Origin: Thermococcus siculi
GTDB taxonomy: Archaea > Methanobacteriota_B > Thermococci > Thermococcales > Thermococcaceae
NCBI RefSeq assembly: GCF_002214505.1
Contig: NZ_CP015103.1
Coordinates: 1,922,001-1,986,000 of the forward strand
Direction of reading: 5' to 3'
Length of the DNA: 64,000 bases
Positions 17,406 through 24,911 of the stretch are shown in pieces (the first letter of the stretch is position 1; each line of letters starts with the position of its first letter). The position numbers and the translations under genes were made by a program. The notes below the pieces were generated by a model. It did no database searches and was not told the origin of the DNA. It saw only the letters and a list, made by a program, of their open reading frames with translations.

Positions 17406-17976
17406 GCTGGAGGAGATTCGAAACTGCCTCATAGAGATGAAGGACCTCTCCTCCCTAATGGTCGACCTCGCCTTCTCCTCCGTCATGTACAACAGCGAGG
17501 ACATAGCGGAGGAGGTCTACATCCTCGAGGAGAGGATGGACGAGCTGACGCTCAAGGTCAAGAAGCTCGCCCTTCTGCTCGCCAAGAAGGAAGAAGACCC
17601 CCTGAGGCTCCTCAGCGTCATCGACATGGCGGAGATAAACGAGCAGATAAGCGACGCCGCCTACAAGATTTCCGACCTCGTGCTGAGGGACGTCGAGCCG
17701 CACCCGATAATCAGGAGGATCATGGAGGACACCGAGGAAGAGCTGGGAAGGGTGACCGTTCACCCGGGTTCGATCCTAATAGGGAAGACCCTCGCCCAGC
17801 TCAAGCTCCCGAGCAAGATAGGAACGAGGATTCTGGCCATAAAGCGCGGAACCCGGTACATCTACGACCCCGGAAGGGACGACACCATAGAGGAGGGCGA
17901 CGTGCTCATAGCCGTTGGTTCGGACCTGGACAAGCTGAGGAAGCTGGCCGGTGAGGAGGTCGAAGAGGAGGAGTGA
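17398..17976 (+). CDS. PhoU/TrkA-C domain protein (2 of 2)
   Basis: 192-aa paralogue of the preceding protein with the same two-domain order: a PhoU-like helical half (SSLMVDLAFSSVMYNSEDIAEEV, about 20-42) and a C-terminal RCK_C domain (LIGKTLAQLKLPSKIGTR, RGTRYIYDPGRDDTIEEGDVLIAVGS). The ATG overlaps the upstream stop (ATGAGTGA), so stoichiometric synthesis is likely. The two copies are diverged enough to be distinct subunits rather than a recent duplication. A short Glu-rich tail ends the protein. Together with the divergent MgtE-type gene they form a candidate cation-transport module. Confidence 0.85.
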   Translation: MSELEEIRNCLIEMKDLSSLMVDLAFSSVMYNSEDIAEEVYILEERMDELTLKVKKLALLLAKKEEDPLRLLSVIDMAEINEQISDAAYKISDLVLRDVEPHPIIRRIMEDTEEELGRVTVHPGSILIGKTLAQLKLPSKIGTRILAIKRGTRYIYDPGRDDTIEEGDVLIAVGSDLDKLRKLAGEEVEEEE

Positions 17977-18024
17977 CGATTCTCCACCCGAAATCTTTTT
18001 ATCCCGTGAAGTTGTTCATCCTTC

Positions 18025-18750
18025 ATGCCCGGACAAAAGGAAAAGATTGCGCTGATGCTCATCGCGCTTTTCGTGCTCTCGGGATACACCCTTTCATGGC
18101 TCCACGAGAGGACGCTTCCTTCCCCGGGACCCTACAACGGCATCGGGCTTGAGCCGGAGGTATTCAAAATCAGCGCCCACAACCTCTCCTCCGTCGCTGG
18201 AAACTACAAACCGCTGGCTTACTATCGGAAAAGGGTCGGATCCGAGGTATCCGTTGGAATCGAATACCACGCGGGGGCGCTCAGAAACGTTGGCTGCAAC
18301 CAGTTCCAAATCCGGGGAAGGCTCCACCTCGTTATCATTCCCGCAGATGGCTCCATAGCGATAAGAAGGGTCCTTGTAATTCTGGAGAACGAGACAAACG
18401 TTACCGTGGACAATCTCTTCCCAGTGGAGTCCGGGGTGCTCTACCTCAAGACCCTCGACGGTGTTTTTGAGATGCTGCCCGGTTACCTTCCCAACCACAC
18501 AAAGAGGCAGGTCATGGTGATAAGGGCCGTCAGGCCGAGCTGGGGCGTTTCTCTCGAGGCTGATCCGTACGTTGACCTGGGGCTGGAGAAGCACCGGACG
18601 GAAAAGGAGATCGAAGGGAGAACGAGACTCGTAATTAGGGTGGACTATCTGAGGAGGACCGGCTTCTTCACCTCCGAGAGGGGGACGTTCAAGGTCGAGA
18701 TCCCGATGAACTATCTCATCACCGACCTTGACTCCTGTCCCTACCGCTGA
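18025..18750 (+). CDS. N-terminally anchored extracytoplasmic protein, unknown
   Basis: 241-aa protein. Residues about 5-27 are a hydrophobic signal anchor (KIALMLIALFVLSGYTLSW), and the rest is predicted to be outside the cell, with beta-rich character and several N-x-S/T sequons (for example NLSSV, NETNVTV, NHTK). I recognise no domain. A TATA-like CTTTTTATC at about 17994-18002 lies about 27 bp before ATG 18025, which fits a leaderless transcript. The 3' end overlaps the convergent endonuclease III gene by 10 bp. Confidence 0.65.
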   Translation: MPGQKEKIALMLIALFVLSGYTLSWLHERTLPSPGPYNGIGLEPEVFKISAHNLSSVAGNYKPLAYYRKRVGSEVSVGIEYHAGALRNVGCNQFQIRGRLHLVIIPADGSIAIRRVLVILENETNVTVDNLFPVESGVLYLKTLDGVFEMLPGYLPNHTKRQVMVIRAVRPSWGVSLEADPYVDLGLEKHRTEKEIEGRTRLVIRVDYLRRTGFFTSERGTFKVEIPMNYLITDLDSCPYR

Positions 18751-19472
18751 GCCTTCTTCCCCTTTATGTCTTCATCGGTAACCAGCCCCTTCGCGTAGGG
18801 GCACAGCTCCCTGAGCGGGCACTGATCGCATTTCGGCCTTATAGGGTTGCATATCTTCCTCCCGTGGTCGACCATCGCGTGGTTGACGTATATCCACTTC
18901 TCGTAGGGGATGAGCTGGCTCAGGTACTCCTCGACTTTCTCAGGGGCAACCCTCGGAGGGGCCAGACCGAGGCGCTTGCTTATCCTGTTCACGTGCGTAT
19001 CGACGGGTATCGCCTGCCTGCCAAAACCGTAGGCCAGAACTATGTTGGCACACTTCCTCCCGATGCCGGGGAGCTTCATCAGCTCGTGAATGTCGTCGGG
19101 AACCTTTCCGCCGTACTTTTCGAGGATTATCCGAGAAGCTTTAACTATCCACTCGCCCTTGGTCTTCCAGAGGCCGACGCCGCTTTTCCTCAGAAACTCC
19201 CGCATCTCCTCGACTGGAGTGTTCGCTATCGTTTCGATGTCCTTATATCGCTTGAAAAGCTCCTCCCACACCTTGTATGTGACCTCGTCGCGCATCCTCT
19301 GGGAGATTATGCAGTGGATCAGGGTCCTGTAGGGATCGCCGATCAGGAGCTTCTCCCTCGGATGGGTCTCCATGAGGATTTCAACGATTTTTTCGGCCCT
19401 CTTCCTCTTCTCCTCCCAGCTCTCGTCAAAGGTGAAGCCCTCAAGGCTCAATGAGCGTGATTTTGTCTCCAT
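18741..19472 (-). CDS. nth: Endonuclease III
   Basis: 243-aa HhH-GPD DNA glycosylase/AP lyase of base excision repair, acting on oxidised pyrimidines. The helix-hairpin-helix with the catalytic Lys is LPGIGRKCANIVLA, the catalytic Asp is in PVDTHVNRISKRLG, and the [4Fe-4S] ligands are in CNPIRPKCDQCPLRELC (C-x7-C-x2-C-x5-C as written). The start is uncertain: ATG 19472 lies inside the 3' end of the upstream gene (32-bp overlap), giving an N-terminus about 15 residues longer than the conserved core needs. Coupled translation from the upstream gene is likely. Confidence 0.92.
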   Translation of the reverse strand: METKSRSLSLEGFTFDESWEEKRKRAEKIVEILMETHPREKLLIGDPYRTLIHCIISQRMRDEVTYKVWEELFKRYKDIETIANTPVEEMREFLRKSGVGLWKTKGEWIVKASRIILEKYGGKVPDDIHELMKLPGIGRKCANIVLAYGFGRQAIPVDTHVNRISKRLGLAPPRVAPEKVEEYLSQLIPYEKWIYVNHAMVDHGRKICNPIRPKCDQCPLRELCPYAKGLVTDEDIKGKKAQR

Positions 19473-19869
19473 GCACTACCACCACCTTGTTTTCGACAAC
19501 CTTAACTTCTTTCAGCTTCTCGAACCTTCTGCTATAAACCTTTTGCCCCATGTGGTTCAGTATCAGAACCTCATCCTCGAGAACCACGACGATACTCTTT
19601 CCAAAGGGAAGCACTCGGTCAACCTCACGCTCGAACTCGATGGTTACCTCACTCACCTCGCCGGCTGAGAACTCAACCCTGACGCCCTTTCCAACCTTCA
19701 GAGGCGATGGCTCGGCCAGTAGAACCTTAAACTTCAGGGGTTTCTCAAGGAGGTCTATTTCCACCGTATCTCCGGTCGTCACCTCCCGCCCGGAAAGCTT
19801 CGAAAGCACTATCTCCTCAAAACCCGCCGGAAGCTCGGCATCGAACAGGGGCTTGAGAACCAGCCTCAT
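19441..19869 (-). CDS. Conserved archaeal protein, beta-rich, unknown
   Basis: 142-aa soluble protein. The first ~70 residues (LSGREVTTGDTVEIDL, KFKVLLAEPSPLKVGKGVRVEF) resemble a small beta-barrel such as the N-terminal domains of Cdc48-like proteins; the C-terminal part reads as repeated short strands (VVLEDEVLILNHMGQKVYSRR). No catalytic motif is visible. I cannot give a function. It precedes and overlaps nth by 32 bp, and starts about 58 bp after the Maf gene stop, so the three may be one operon. Confidence 0.7.
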   Translation of the reverse strand: MRLVLKPLFDAELPAGFEEIVLSKLSGREVTTGDTVEIDLLEKPLKFKVLLAEPSPLKVGKGVRVEFSAGEVSEVTIEFEREVDRVLPFGKSIVVVLEDEVLILNHMGQKVYSRRFEKLKEVKVVENKVVVVHGDKITLIEP

Positions 19870-19927
19870 TTTATCACCACAAAGGAAAAACGCGCCCCTC
19901 CTTAAAATGTTTAGCGGCGAATTGGAC

Positions 19928-20482
19928 TCAAATGACCTTGAAACCCAGCTCCCTAAGCTTCCACACTATCTCCAGCGGGAAGCCGACAACGTTGTAGTAG
20001 TCCCCTTTAATCCACTCCACGAAGAGTCCGGCCTTCCCCTGTATGCCATAGGCACCGGCCTTGTCCATGGGTTCCCCCGTTCTGATGTAGGCCCTTATCA
20101 GTCCATCGTCCAGCTCGCGGAACTTCACTTCCGTAACCACCGAACCACAGTGTTCTTCTCCACTGTGGATGATGCAGTAGCCGGTCGTGACCTGATGAAC
20201 CCTGCCACTGAGCATCTTGAGCATCCTGAAGGCGTGCTCCTCGTCCTTTGGCTTGCCGAGAATGTGGCCGTTTATGCTGACCACCGTGTCGGCTCCAATG
20301 ACCGTTCCGCCGAAGCGGCCGTGAGCGTCCTTAGCCTTTCTCCTCGCCAGCTCCACCGCGTACTGGACGGGGTCGCTCAGGGAGCAGCGCTCCTCGGCCT
20401 CGCTGGGCACAACCTCAAAGTCTTCAATGAACTTCGAAAGTATCTCCCTCCTCCTGGGCGAAGATGAGGCCAGTATCAGCAT
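19928..20482 (-). CDS. maf: Maf family nucleotide pyrophosphatase
   Basis: 184-aa Maf/Ham1-like NTP pyrophosphatase that hydrolyses non-canonical or surplus NTPs (dTTP, UTP or modified forms in known members) to NMP + PPi. The signature LASSSPRRREIL opens the protein (about 3-14); the conserved GADTVVSINGHILGKPKD (about 63-80) and AGAYGIQGKAGLFVEWIKGDYYNVVGFP complete the active site. A TATA-like CGTTTTTAACC (minus strand, about 20504-20514) lies about 27 bp before ATG 20482, predicting a leaderless mRNA. Confidence 0.92.
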   Translation of the reverse strand: MLILASSSPRRREILSKFIEDFEVVPSEAEERCSLSDPVQYAVELARRKAKDAHGRFGGTVIGADTVVSINGHILGKPKDEEHAFRMLKMLSGRVHQVTTGYCIIHSGEEHCGSVVTEVKFRELDDGLIRAYIRTGEPMDKAGAYGIQGKAGLFVEWIKGDYYNVVGFPLEIVWKLRELGFKVI

Positions 20483-20670
20483 GTGCCTTGCTTGGCCGGG
20501 TGGGTTAAAAACGTTCTCCCTTCTTCAGGTGCGTCTCCATGCTACCGATGAAGGGATAAGAGGAAACCGACTCCAGAGGGCGGATCCGATAGCGAATGAG
20601 AAGGTACCGGGGAAGGCGGGGGGCAGGCAACCTGCCCGCCAACGGCTGGACACCTTCACCTGCGACCCCA
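20483..20670. other. Intergenic region with GC-rich hairpin, possible ncRNA
   Basis: 188 bp with no credible gene. GGGCAGG (20621-20627) and CCTGCCC (20631-20637) make a 7-bp stem with a CAA loop, extended by GGC/GCC (20615-20617 and 20638-20640) across a GGG bulge. The sequence GGTTAAAAACG at about 20503-20513 could serve as a plus-strand TATA box and the reverse complement is the maf TATA candidate. An ACA trinucleotide follows the structure near 20651. A small RNA is possible but not shown. Confidence 0.3.
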
Positions 20671-20946
20671 TCAATCCTTCACACGGGATTCCAGCTCCTC
20701 CATCCTCTCACGGAGGAGTTCGATCTCCCGGAGCTTTTTCTTCAGCCCTTGAACCTCATCGGAGAGATCATCCAGCTCGCCGCGGATGGCCTCGATTTCG
20801 CCTCCGATGATAATCAGGGCGATTCCCACAACAATCGTAACCAAAACGAGCCACAGGTAGAGAACTGCCCCAGATGGATGGAAAATGGGAACCAGAGATG
20901 CAACAATCACCAAGAGACCGAGGGTGCTGAGTCTAACCACTTTCAT
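20671..20946 (-). CDS. Mini membrane/coiled-coil protein (third of three)
   Basis: 91-aa protein: two hydrophobic helices near the N-terminus (about 8-55, GLLVIVASLVPIF and LYLWLVLVTIVVGIALIIIGG) followed by a heptad-rich charged coil (about 57-91, EIEAIRGELDDLSDEVQGL). It is the most downstream of three overlapping genes with the same architecture. ATG 20946 follows GGTG; a GTG at 20949 is in frame. It overlaps the preceding gene by 14 bp. Function unknown; the design suggests a membrane-tethered coiled-coil that oligomerises with its two relatives. Confidence 0.65.
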   Translation of the reverse strand: MKVVRLSTLGLLVIVASLVPIFHPSGAVLYLWLVLVTIVVGIALIIIGGEIEAIRGELDDLSDEVQGLKKKLREIELLRERMEELESRVKD

Positions 20947-21163
20947 CACCTGTACTGCTTTTCAGGGCCTTCACATCTCCCCGGAGTTCCCTCAGCTCGC
21001 TCTCAAGACTCCCTAGCTTCCACGTGATCAAGCCGAGGGCCAAGATCAGCGTTCCTGCCCAGAATGACCCGGTCATGGCAATGAGTGCTATTCCAGCGGC
21101 CCCTACCACGGCACCGGCTATCTCCAATGGCTCATACTCAGGGTTCCGGGCCGCCACTTTCAT
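20933..21163 (-). CDS. Mini membrane/coiled-coil protein (second of three)
   Basis: 76-aa protein with one or two hydrophobic helices (about 13-50, AGAVVGAAGIALIAM and WAGTLILALGLITW) and a C-terminal coil (KLGSLESELRELRGDVKALK). The architecture matches its neighbours although sequence identity looks low outside the coil. ATG 21163 follows GGGTG; an in-frame GTG lies at 21166. It overlaps the upstream relative by 26 bp and the downstream one by 14 bp. All three end with a short hydrophilic tail containing DES or similar (TGDESG here, KGDESGGPEP in the first). Confidence 0.65.
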   Translation of the reverse strand: MKVAARNPEYEPLEIAGAVVGAAGIALIAMTGSFWAGTLILALGLITWKLGSLESELRELRGDVKALKSSTGDESG

Positions 21164-21371
21164 CACCCTTAACCTTTTCCAGCTCCTCCCGGAGAACCCT
21201 GAGCTGGTCGTTCAGCTCCGAAATCTGGGCGAGGGCGTAGATCGAGAGGCCGAGCGCGAGGACCAGGAGAAACGCCGTCCCCGGGACGTTTGACCGTGGA
21301 AGGAAGGGCAGCAGTATGATACCTATCACTGCTATTCCCGCTATGGTTGCGAGAACGTCCAATGCCCCCAC
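21138..21371 (-). CDS. Mini membrane/coiled-coil protein (first of three)
   Basis: 77-aa protein with two hydrophobic helices (about 3-46, VLATIAGIAVIGIILLPFL and GTAFLLVLALGLSIYAL) and a heptad coil (ISELNDQLRVLREELEKVK). It is the promoter-proximal member of the trio: GTG 21371 follows GGTGGT, and a TATA-like TTTTTATAGT (minus strand, about 21402-21411) lies about 35 bp upstream. The coil resembles those of the two downstream genes, which supports descent from one ancestor. Function unknown. Confidence 0.65.
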   Translation of the reverse strand: MGALDVLATIAGIAVIGIILLPFLPRSNVPGTAFLLVLALGLSIYALAQISELNDQLRVLREELEKVKGDESGGPEP

Positions 21372-21423
21372 TCTTTACCACCGAGAAAAAGAAGAAAGCA
21401 AACTATAAAAAGTTTTCGAGGGG

Positions 21424-23232
21424 TCAGGTGGTGGCCCACACGGGTATTCCGGCATCGAGGAGCCTCTTGAGTTCTTTCCCTATGGGTGTGCTCTTGCTGA
21501 CCTTGACGAGGCCCTTCTTGCTCGGCGTTGCGGTGAAGACGTACTGTTCTCCCCCATAGAACTTGAGCGGCTTCTTGGCGTAGTCGGGCGAAACCCTGAG
21601 GACTATCGTTTTCTTCTTCTCCTCGACCTCGACGGGTATCCTCTCCTTCGGTTTCTTCTCCTCGCGCTCGGCGAAGCTCTTGACGTCGATGCTTATGCCG
21701 ACCCTCTTCTCCAGGTCGGTTATCCTCTTCCCCTTCTTGCCGATTATCGCTGGAATGTCAAACTCGTCGGCGTAGATTACGGCCTTGTGGGGGCTGACTA
21801 TCTCGACCTCGGTGTAGACATCCGGAAGGAACTTCTTTATCTCCTGCTTGAGCCTCTTTTCGGCGAGCTTAAGTGCCGGGGCCTTCTCCTCCTTCTTTAC
21901 TGGAACGACGCTTATCTCCTCGCCATAGGTGTATATCTCGTACTCAAGCTCGCCGGTCTCGAAGTCGCGAACCTCTATAACCGGCCTCGCCAGGTCCTCC
22001 TCCTTCATTCCGCTCGGAACCTTGACGAGGTACTCGAGCGTTAGGACCTTCGCAACCCTACCGGCCTTGATGAAGATGACGGTATCGACTATCTGGGGTA
22101 TCATTCCCAGCTCGACCCTGCCGATGAACCTCTGCACCGCGTCTATCGGCTTGGTCGCGTGGACGACTCCGACCATTCCAACTCCAGCGAGCCTCAGATC
22201 GGCGTATATCTTGAAATCGCTCGTCTTCCTCATCTCGTCGAATATTGTGTAGTCCGGCCTGACGAGGAGGAGTATGTCGCCCGTAAGCTCCATCCTGCCG
22301 TTCAAAGCGGTGTACTGCGTTATCTCCTCACCAACCTGAAGGTCGCGCGGCTTCTCCATGGTCTTGACGACCTTACCCATCGAGGCGTACCACTCGGCTA
22401 GTGCCTGAGCGAAGGTGGTCTTTCCTTCACCGGGTGCTCCGGCGATGAGGATTCCCTCGGCCTTGTCGGCGAGGCGTGCCATTAGCTCCTCGCTCAGCTC
22501 GTAGTCATCTATGCTCAGCTTCTTGACGGGCCTGACCGCGGTTATCTCTATCCTATCCGCGAAGGGCGGCTTGGCGATGACTATGCGGTAGTTCCTGAGC
22601 TGGACCACGGTAGCTCCAGGCTCGTCCATCTCGATGAAGCTCTCCGGGTCGCGCCTGGCCCTCTCGACGATGTCGTCCGCTATCTCCTCCAGCTCCTTGT
22701 CAGTGAGAACCTCGTCCCTCACCGGAACGAACTTCCAGTCGCCGGGGCGGCCCTTCTTGGCGAAGGGTCTGAGGCCGCCCTTGAGGTGGACGCTCATCGT
22801 CGTTTCATCGAAGAAGTCCTCCAGGCGGTGCCTCAGCTCCTTCTTGGCAGTGAGATAGACCACGTCTATGCCCTTTGCAATGGCCACATCGCGCTGAACC
22901 TGGTCGCCCGTAACGAGGGTCGCACCCAGCTCCCTCGCTATCTCGCGGACCATGTGGTCTATCTCGCCGGCCTTGGCGCGCCTTATCTGCCAGAGTTCCG
23001 GTCTGTCACCGTGGAACTCGAGGAGGATCCTCTCCTCTTCCGCCATTCTCCTGAGCTTCTTAAGCTCCTCAAGACCGACGTGTCCAATCGCCTTTCCCTC
23101 GTTCGCCTGGTGCTCTATCTCCGCCACAACCGCCTCTGGAATCACGACCTTGACCTTCTCGCTGAGCGTTGAGAGGAACTGCGTTAAGCGTCCATCCACA
23201 ATCACGCTCGTATCGGCCACAAACACCTTCAT
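21424..23232 (-). CDS. PIN-ATPase-KH domain protein
   Basis: 602-aa cytoplasmic protein with three domains. A PIN nuclease domain is N-terminal (VFVADTSVIVDG with D7 and D13; TLVTGD near 106-110). A VirB11/PilT-like ATPase follows, with Walker A GAPGEGKT (265-272) and Walker B YTIFDEM (about 328-334). A KH RNA-binding domain with GKKG (498-501) is near the C-terminus. The combination suggests an ATP-driven ribonuclease or RNA-remodelling enzyme; this architecture is widespread in archaea but its task is not firmly known. ATG 23232 was chosen for GAGGTGAGAG just upstream; the frame is open for eight more codons. It is divergent from minD. Confidence 0.88.
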   Translation of the reverse strand: MKVFVADTSVIVDGRLTQFLSTLSEKVKVVIPEAVVAEIEHQANEGKAIGHVGLEELKKLRRMAEEERILLEFHGDRPELWQIRRAKAGEIDHMVREIARELGATLVTGDQVQRDVAIAKGIDVVYLTAKKELRHRLEDFFDETTMSVHLKGGLRPFAKKGRPGDWKFVPVRDEVLTDKELEEIADDIVERARRDPESFIEMDEPGATVVQLRNYRIVIAKPPFADRIEITAVRPVKKLSIDDYELSEELMARLADKAEGILIAGAPGEGKTTFAQALAEWYASMGKVVKTMEKPRDLQVGEEITQYTALNGRMELTGDILLLVRPDYTIFDEMRKTSDFKIYADLRLAGVGMVGVVHATKPIDAVQRFIGRVELGMIPQIVDTVIFIKAGRVAKVLTLEYLVKVPSGMKEEDLARPVIEVRDFETGELEYEIYTYGEEISVVPVKKEEKAPALKLAEKRLKQEIKKFLPDVYTEVEIVSPHKAVIYADEFDIPAIIGKKGKRITDLEKRVGISIDVKSFAEREEKKPKERIPVEVEEKKKTIVLRVSPDYAKKPLKFYGGEQYVFTATPSKKGLVKVSKSTPIGKELKRLLDAGIPVWATT

Positions 23233-23313
23233 ATCTCTCACCTCTTTTTCTCCCAACGGCTCCTCCGGCTAAAGGTTCATAAAGGTTTAGCCGAAAATAG
23301 AATAGGTGAGACA

Positions 23314-24051
23314 ATGGGAAGGCTCATCTCAATAGCCAGTGGCAAAGGGGGCACCGGGAAGACCACAACCGCCGCCAACCTCTCCATCGCACTGGGAAAG
23401 ATGGGCTACAAGGTCTGCGCGGTTGACGCCGACATCACGATGGCCAACCTGAGCCTCGTCATGGGCATAGACGACGCCTACACCACCATCCACGACGTCC
23501 TAGCAGGTAGGGCCGACATAACCGATGCGATATACGCCACGACCTACGAGAACGTCCACGTCATTCCTGCGGCGATAGACTGGGAGCACGTCATAAGGGC
23601 CGACCCCAGGAAGCTCCCGGAGACGATAAAGCCCCTGAAAAGGAAGTTCGACTTCGTGATAATAGACTCGCCCGCCGGCCTGCAGATGGACGCCATGAAC
23701 GCCATGATGAGCGGTGAGGAGGTTCTTCTCGTCACGAACCCCGAGATATCCTGCCTGACCGACACGATGAAGGTCGGAATGGTCCTGAGAAAGGCGGGTC
23801 TTGCGGTTCTCGGCTTCGTCCTGAACCGCTATGGGAGGAGCGAGAACGACATACCTCCGGATGTCGCCGAGGAGGTCATGGAGATACCCCTGCTGGCGGT
23901 TATCCCCGAGGATCCCCCCGTCAGGGAGGCCACCCTTGAAGGTGTCCCCGTGGTCGAGTACAGGCCCAACTCCCCGGGTGCGAAGGCCTTCATGGAGCTT
24001 GCAGAGAGGATAACCAGGATAGCCGGCCTCAAGGCAAGGGTGATGGGATGA
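23314..24051 (+). CDS. minD: MinD/ParA-family ATPase
   Basis: 245-aa deviant-Walker ATPase of the MinD branch. The N-terminal IASGKGGTGKTTTAANL carries the two signature lysines (about K11 and K16), DADITMANLSLVMG follows, and IIDSPAGLQMDAM (about 110-122) is the switch II region. Archaeal genomes carry several MinD-like proteins; without MinC/MinE the role is more likely in positioning or polarity than in a canonical Min system. I see no clear C-terminal membrane-targeting amphipathic helix, though ELAERITRIAGLKARVMG could be weakly amphipathic. It shares ATGA with the following GPN GTPase gene. Confidence 0.85.
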   Translation: MGRLISIASGKGGTGKTTTAANLSIALGKMGYKVCAVDADITMANLSLVMGIDDAYTTIHDVLAGRADITDAIYATTYENVHVIPAAIDWEHVIRADPRKLPETIKPLKRKFDFVIIDSPAGLQMDAMNAMMSGEEVLLVTNPEISCLTDTMKVGMVLRKAGLAVLGFVLNRYGRSENDIPPDVAEEVMEIPLLAVIPEDPPVREATLEGVPVVEYRPNSPGAKAFMELAERITRIAGLKARVMG

Positions 24052-24791
24052 TACTGGCCTTCGTGGGCACCGCGGGAAGCGGAAAGACCACGCTGACCGG
24101 GGCCTTTGGAAAGTACCTCGAGGGGAACGGCTACTCCGTTGCCTACGTCAACCTCGACACAGGGGTAAAGAACCTCCCCTACTCCCCGGACGTCGACGTC
24201 AGGGAAAGCGTTACAGCCTGGGAGCTGATGGAGGAAGGCTACGGACCCAACGGGGCGATAGTTGAGAGCTACGACAGACTTCTGCCCGCGATCGGTGAGT
24301 ACGTTTCAAAAATTCTGAAACTCGACGGGGAGAGGGACTACGTCCTGATAGACACGCCGGGACAGATGGAGACCTTCCTCTTCCACGAGTTTGGAATAAG
24401 GCTCATGGAGAACCTCCCGGAGCCGCTGACTGTCTATCTATTCAGCCCGGATATACTCAGAAAACCCTCCGATTTTTGCTTCGCACGCTTTTTTGCCCTG
24501 ATGATAGACCTCCGCCTCGGGACGACCACCGTTCCAGCTTTGAGCAAGGTGGACACCGTTGAAAGAATCGACGATTACCGGAAGTTCCTGGACGACATCG
24601 AATACCTGACGGCGAGGCTCAAGCTCGATCCTTCGACCCAGGGATTGCTCGCCTACAAGATGTGCTCCACGCTACCGGAGCTGGCTCCGCCGACGAGGGT
24701 GGTATACCTCTCGGCAAAAACCGGGGAGGGCTTCGACGAGCTGGAGACGCTGGCCTACGAGCACTACTGCACCTGCGGCGACTTAACGTAG
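24048..24791 (+). CDS. GPN-loop GTPase (XAB1/GPN1-like)
   Basis: 247-aa GTPase of the GPN family, dimeric GTPases whose eukaryotic relatives assist RNA polymerase II assembly. The P-loop is GTAGSGKT (about 7-14), the GPN insertion is at 66-68 in YGPNGAIVESYD, and the switch II motif is DTPGQMETF (about 102-110). A PAB0955-type archaeal GPN protein from Pyrococcus is structurally characterised, and this looks like its orthologue. The ATG overlaps the minD stop by 4 bp, so the two are cotranslated; no functional tie is known to me. Confidence 0.92.
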   Translation: MILAFVGTAGSGKTTLTGAFGKYLEGNGYSVAYVNLDTGVKNLPYSPDVDVRESVTAWELMEEGYGPNGAIVESYDRLLPAIGEYVSKILKLDGERDYVLIDTPGQMETFLFHEFGIRLMENLPEPLTVYLFSPDILRKPSDFCFARFFALMIDLRLGTTTVPALSKVDTVERIDDYRKFLDDIEYLTARLKLDPSTQGLLAYKMCSTLPELAPPTRVVYLSAKTGEGFDELETLAYEHYCTCGDLT

Positions 24792-24911
24792 TTCAGTTTT
24801 TCAGCCATTAGATGGACGAATGTTCAGCGGAAGGGCGAATCCCTCATCACTATCCCACCTAGAAAGCGGGAAGCCTTTTCTTAACGACAGCGAATTTCAA
24901 GCGGTGGGACC

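Noticed and set aside
19550-20467. A 305-codon plus-strand frame opposite maf and the beta-rich protein
   Set aside because: Shadow of the two recognised minus-strand genes; low-complexity Ser/Thr-rich translation.
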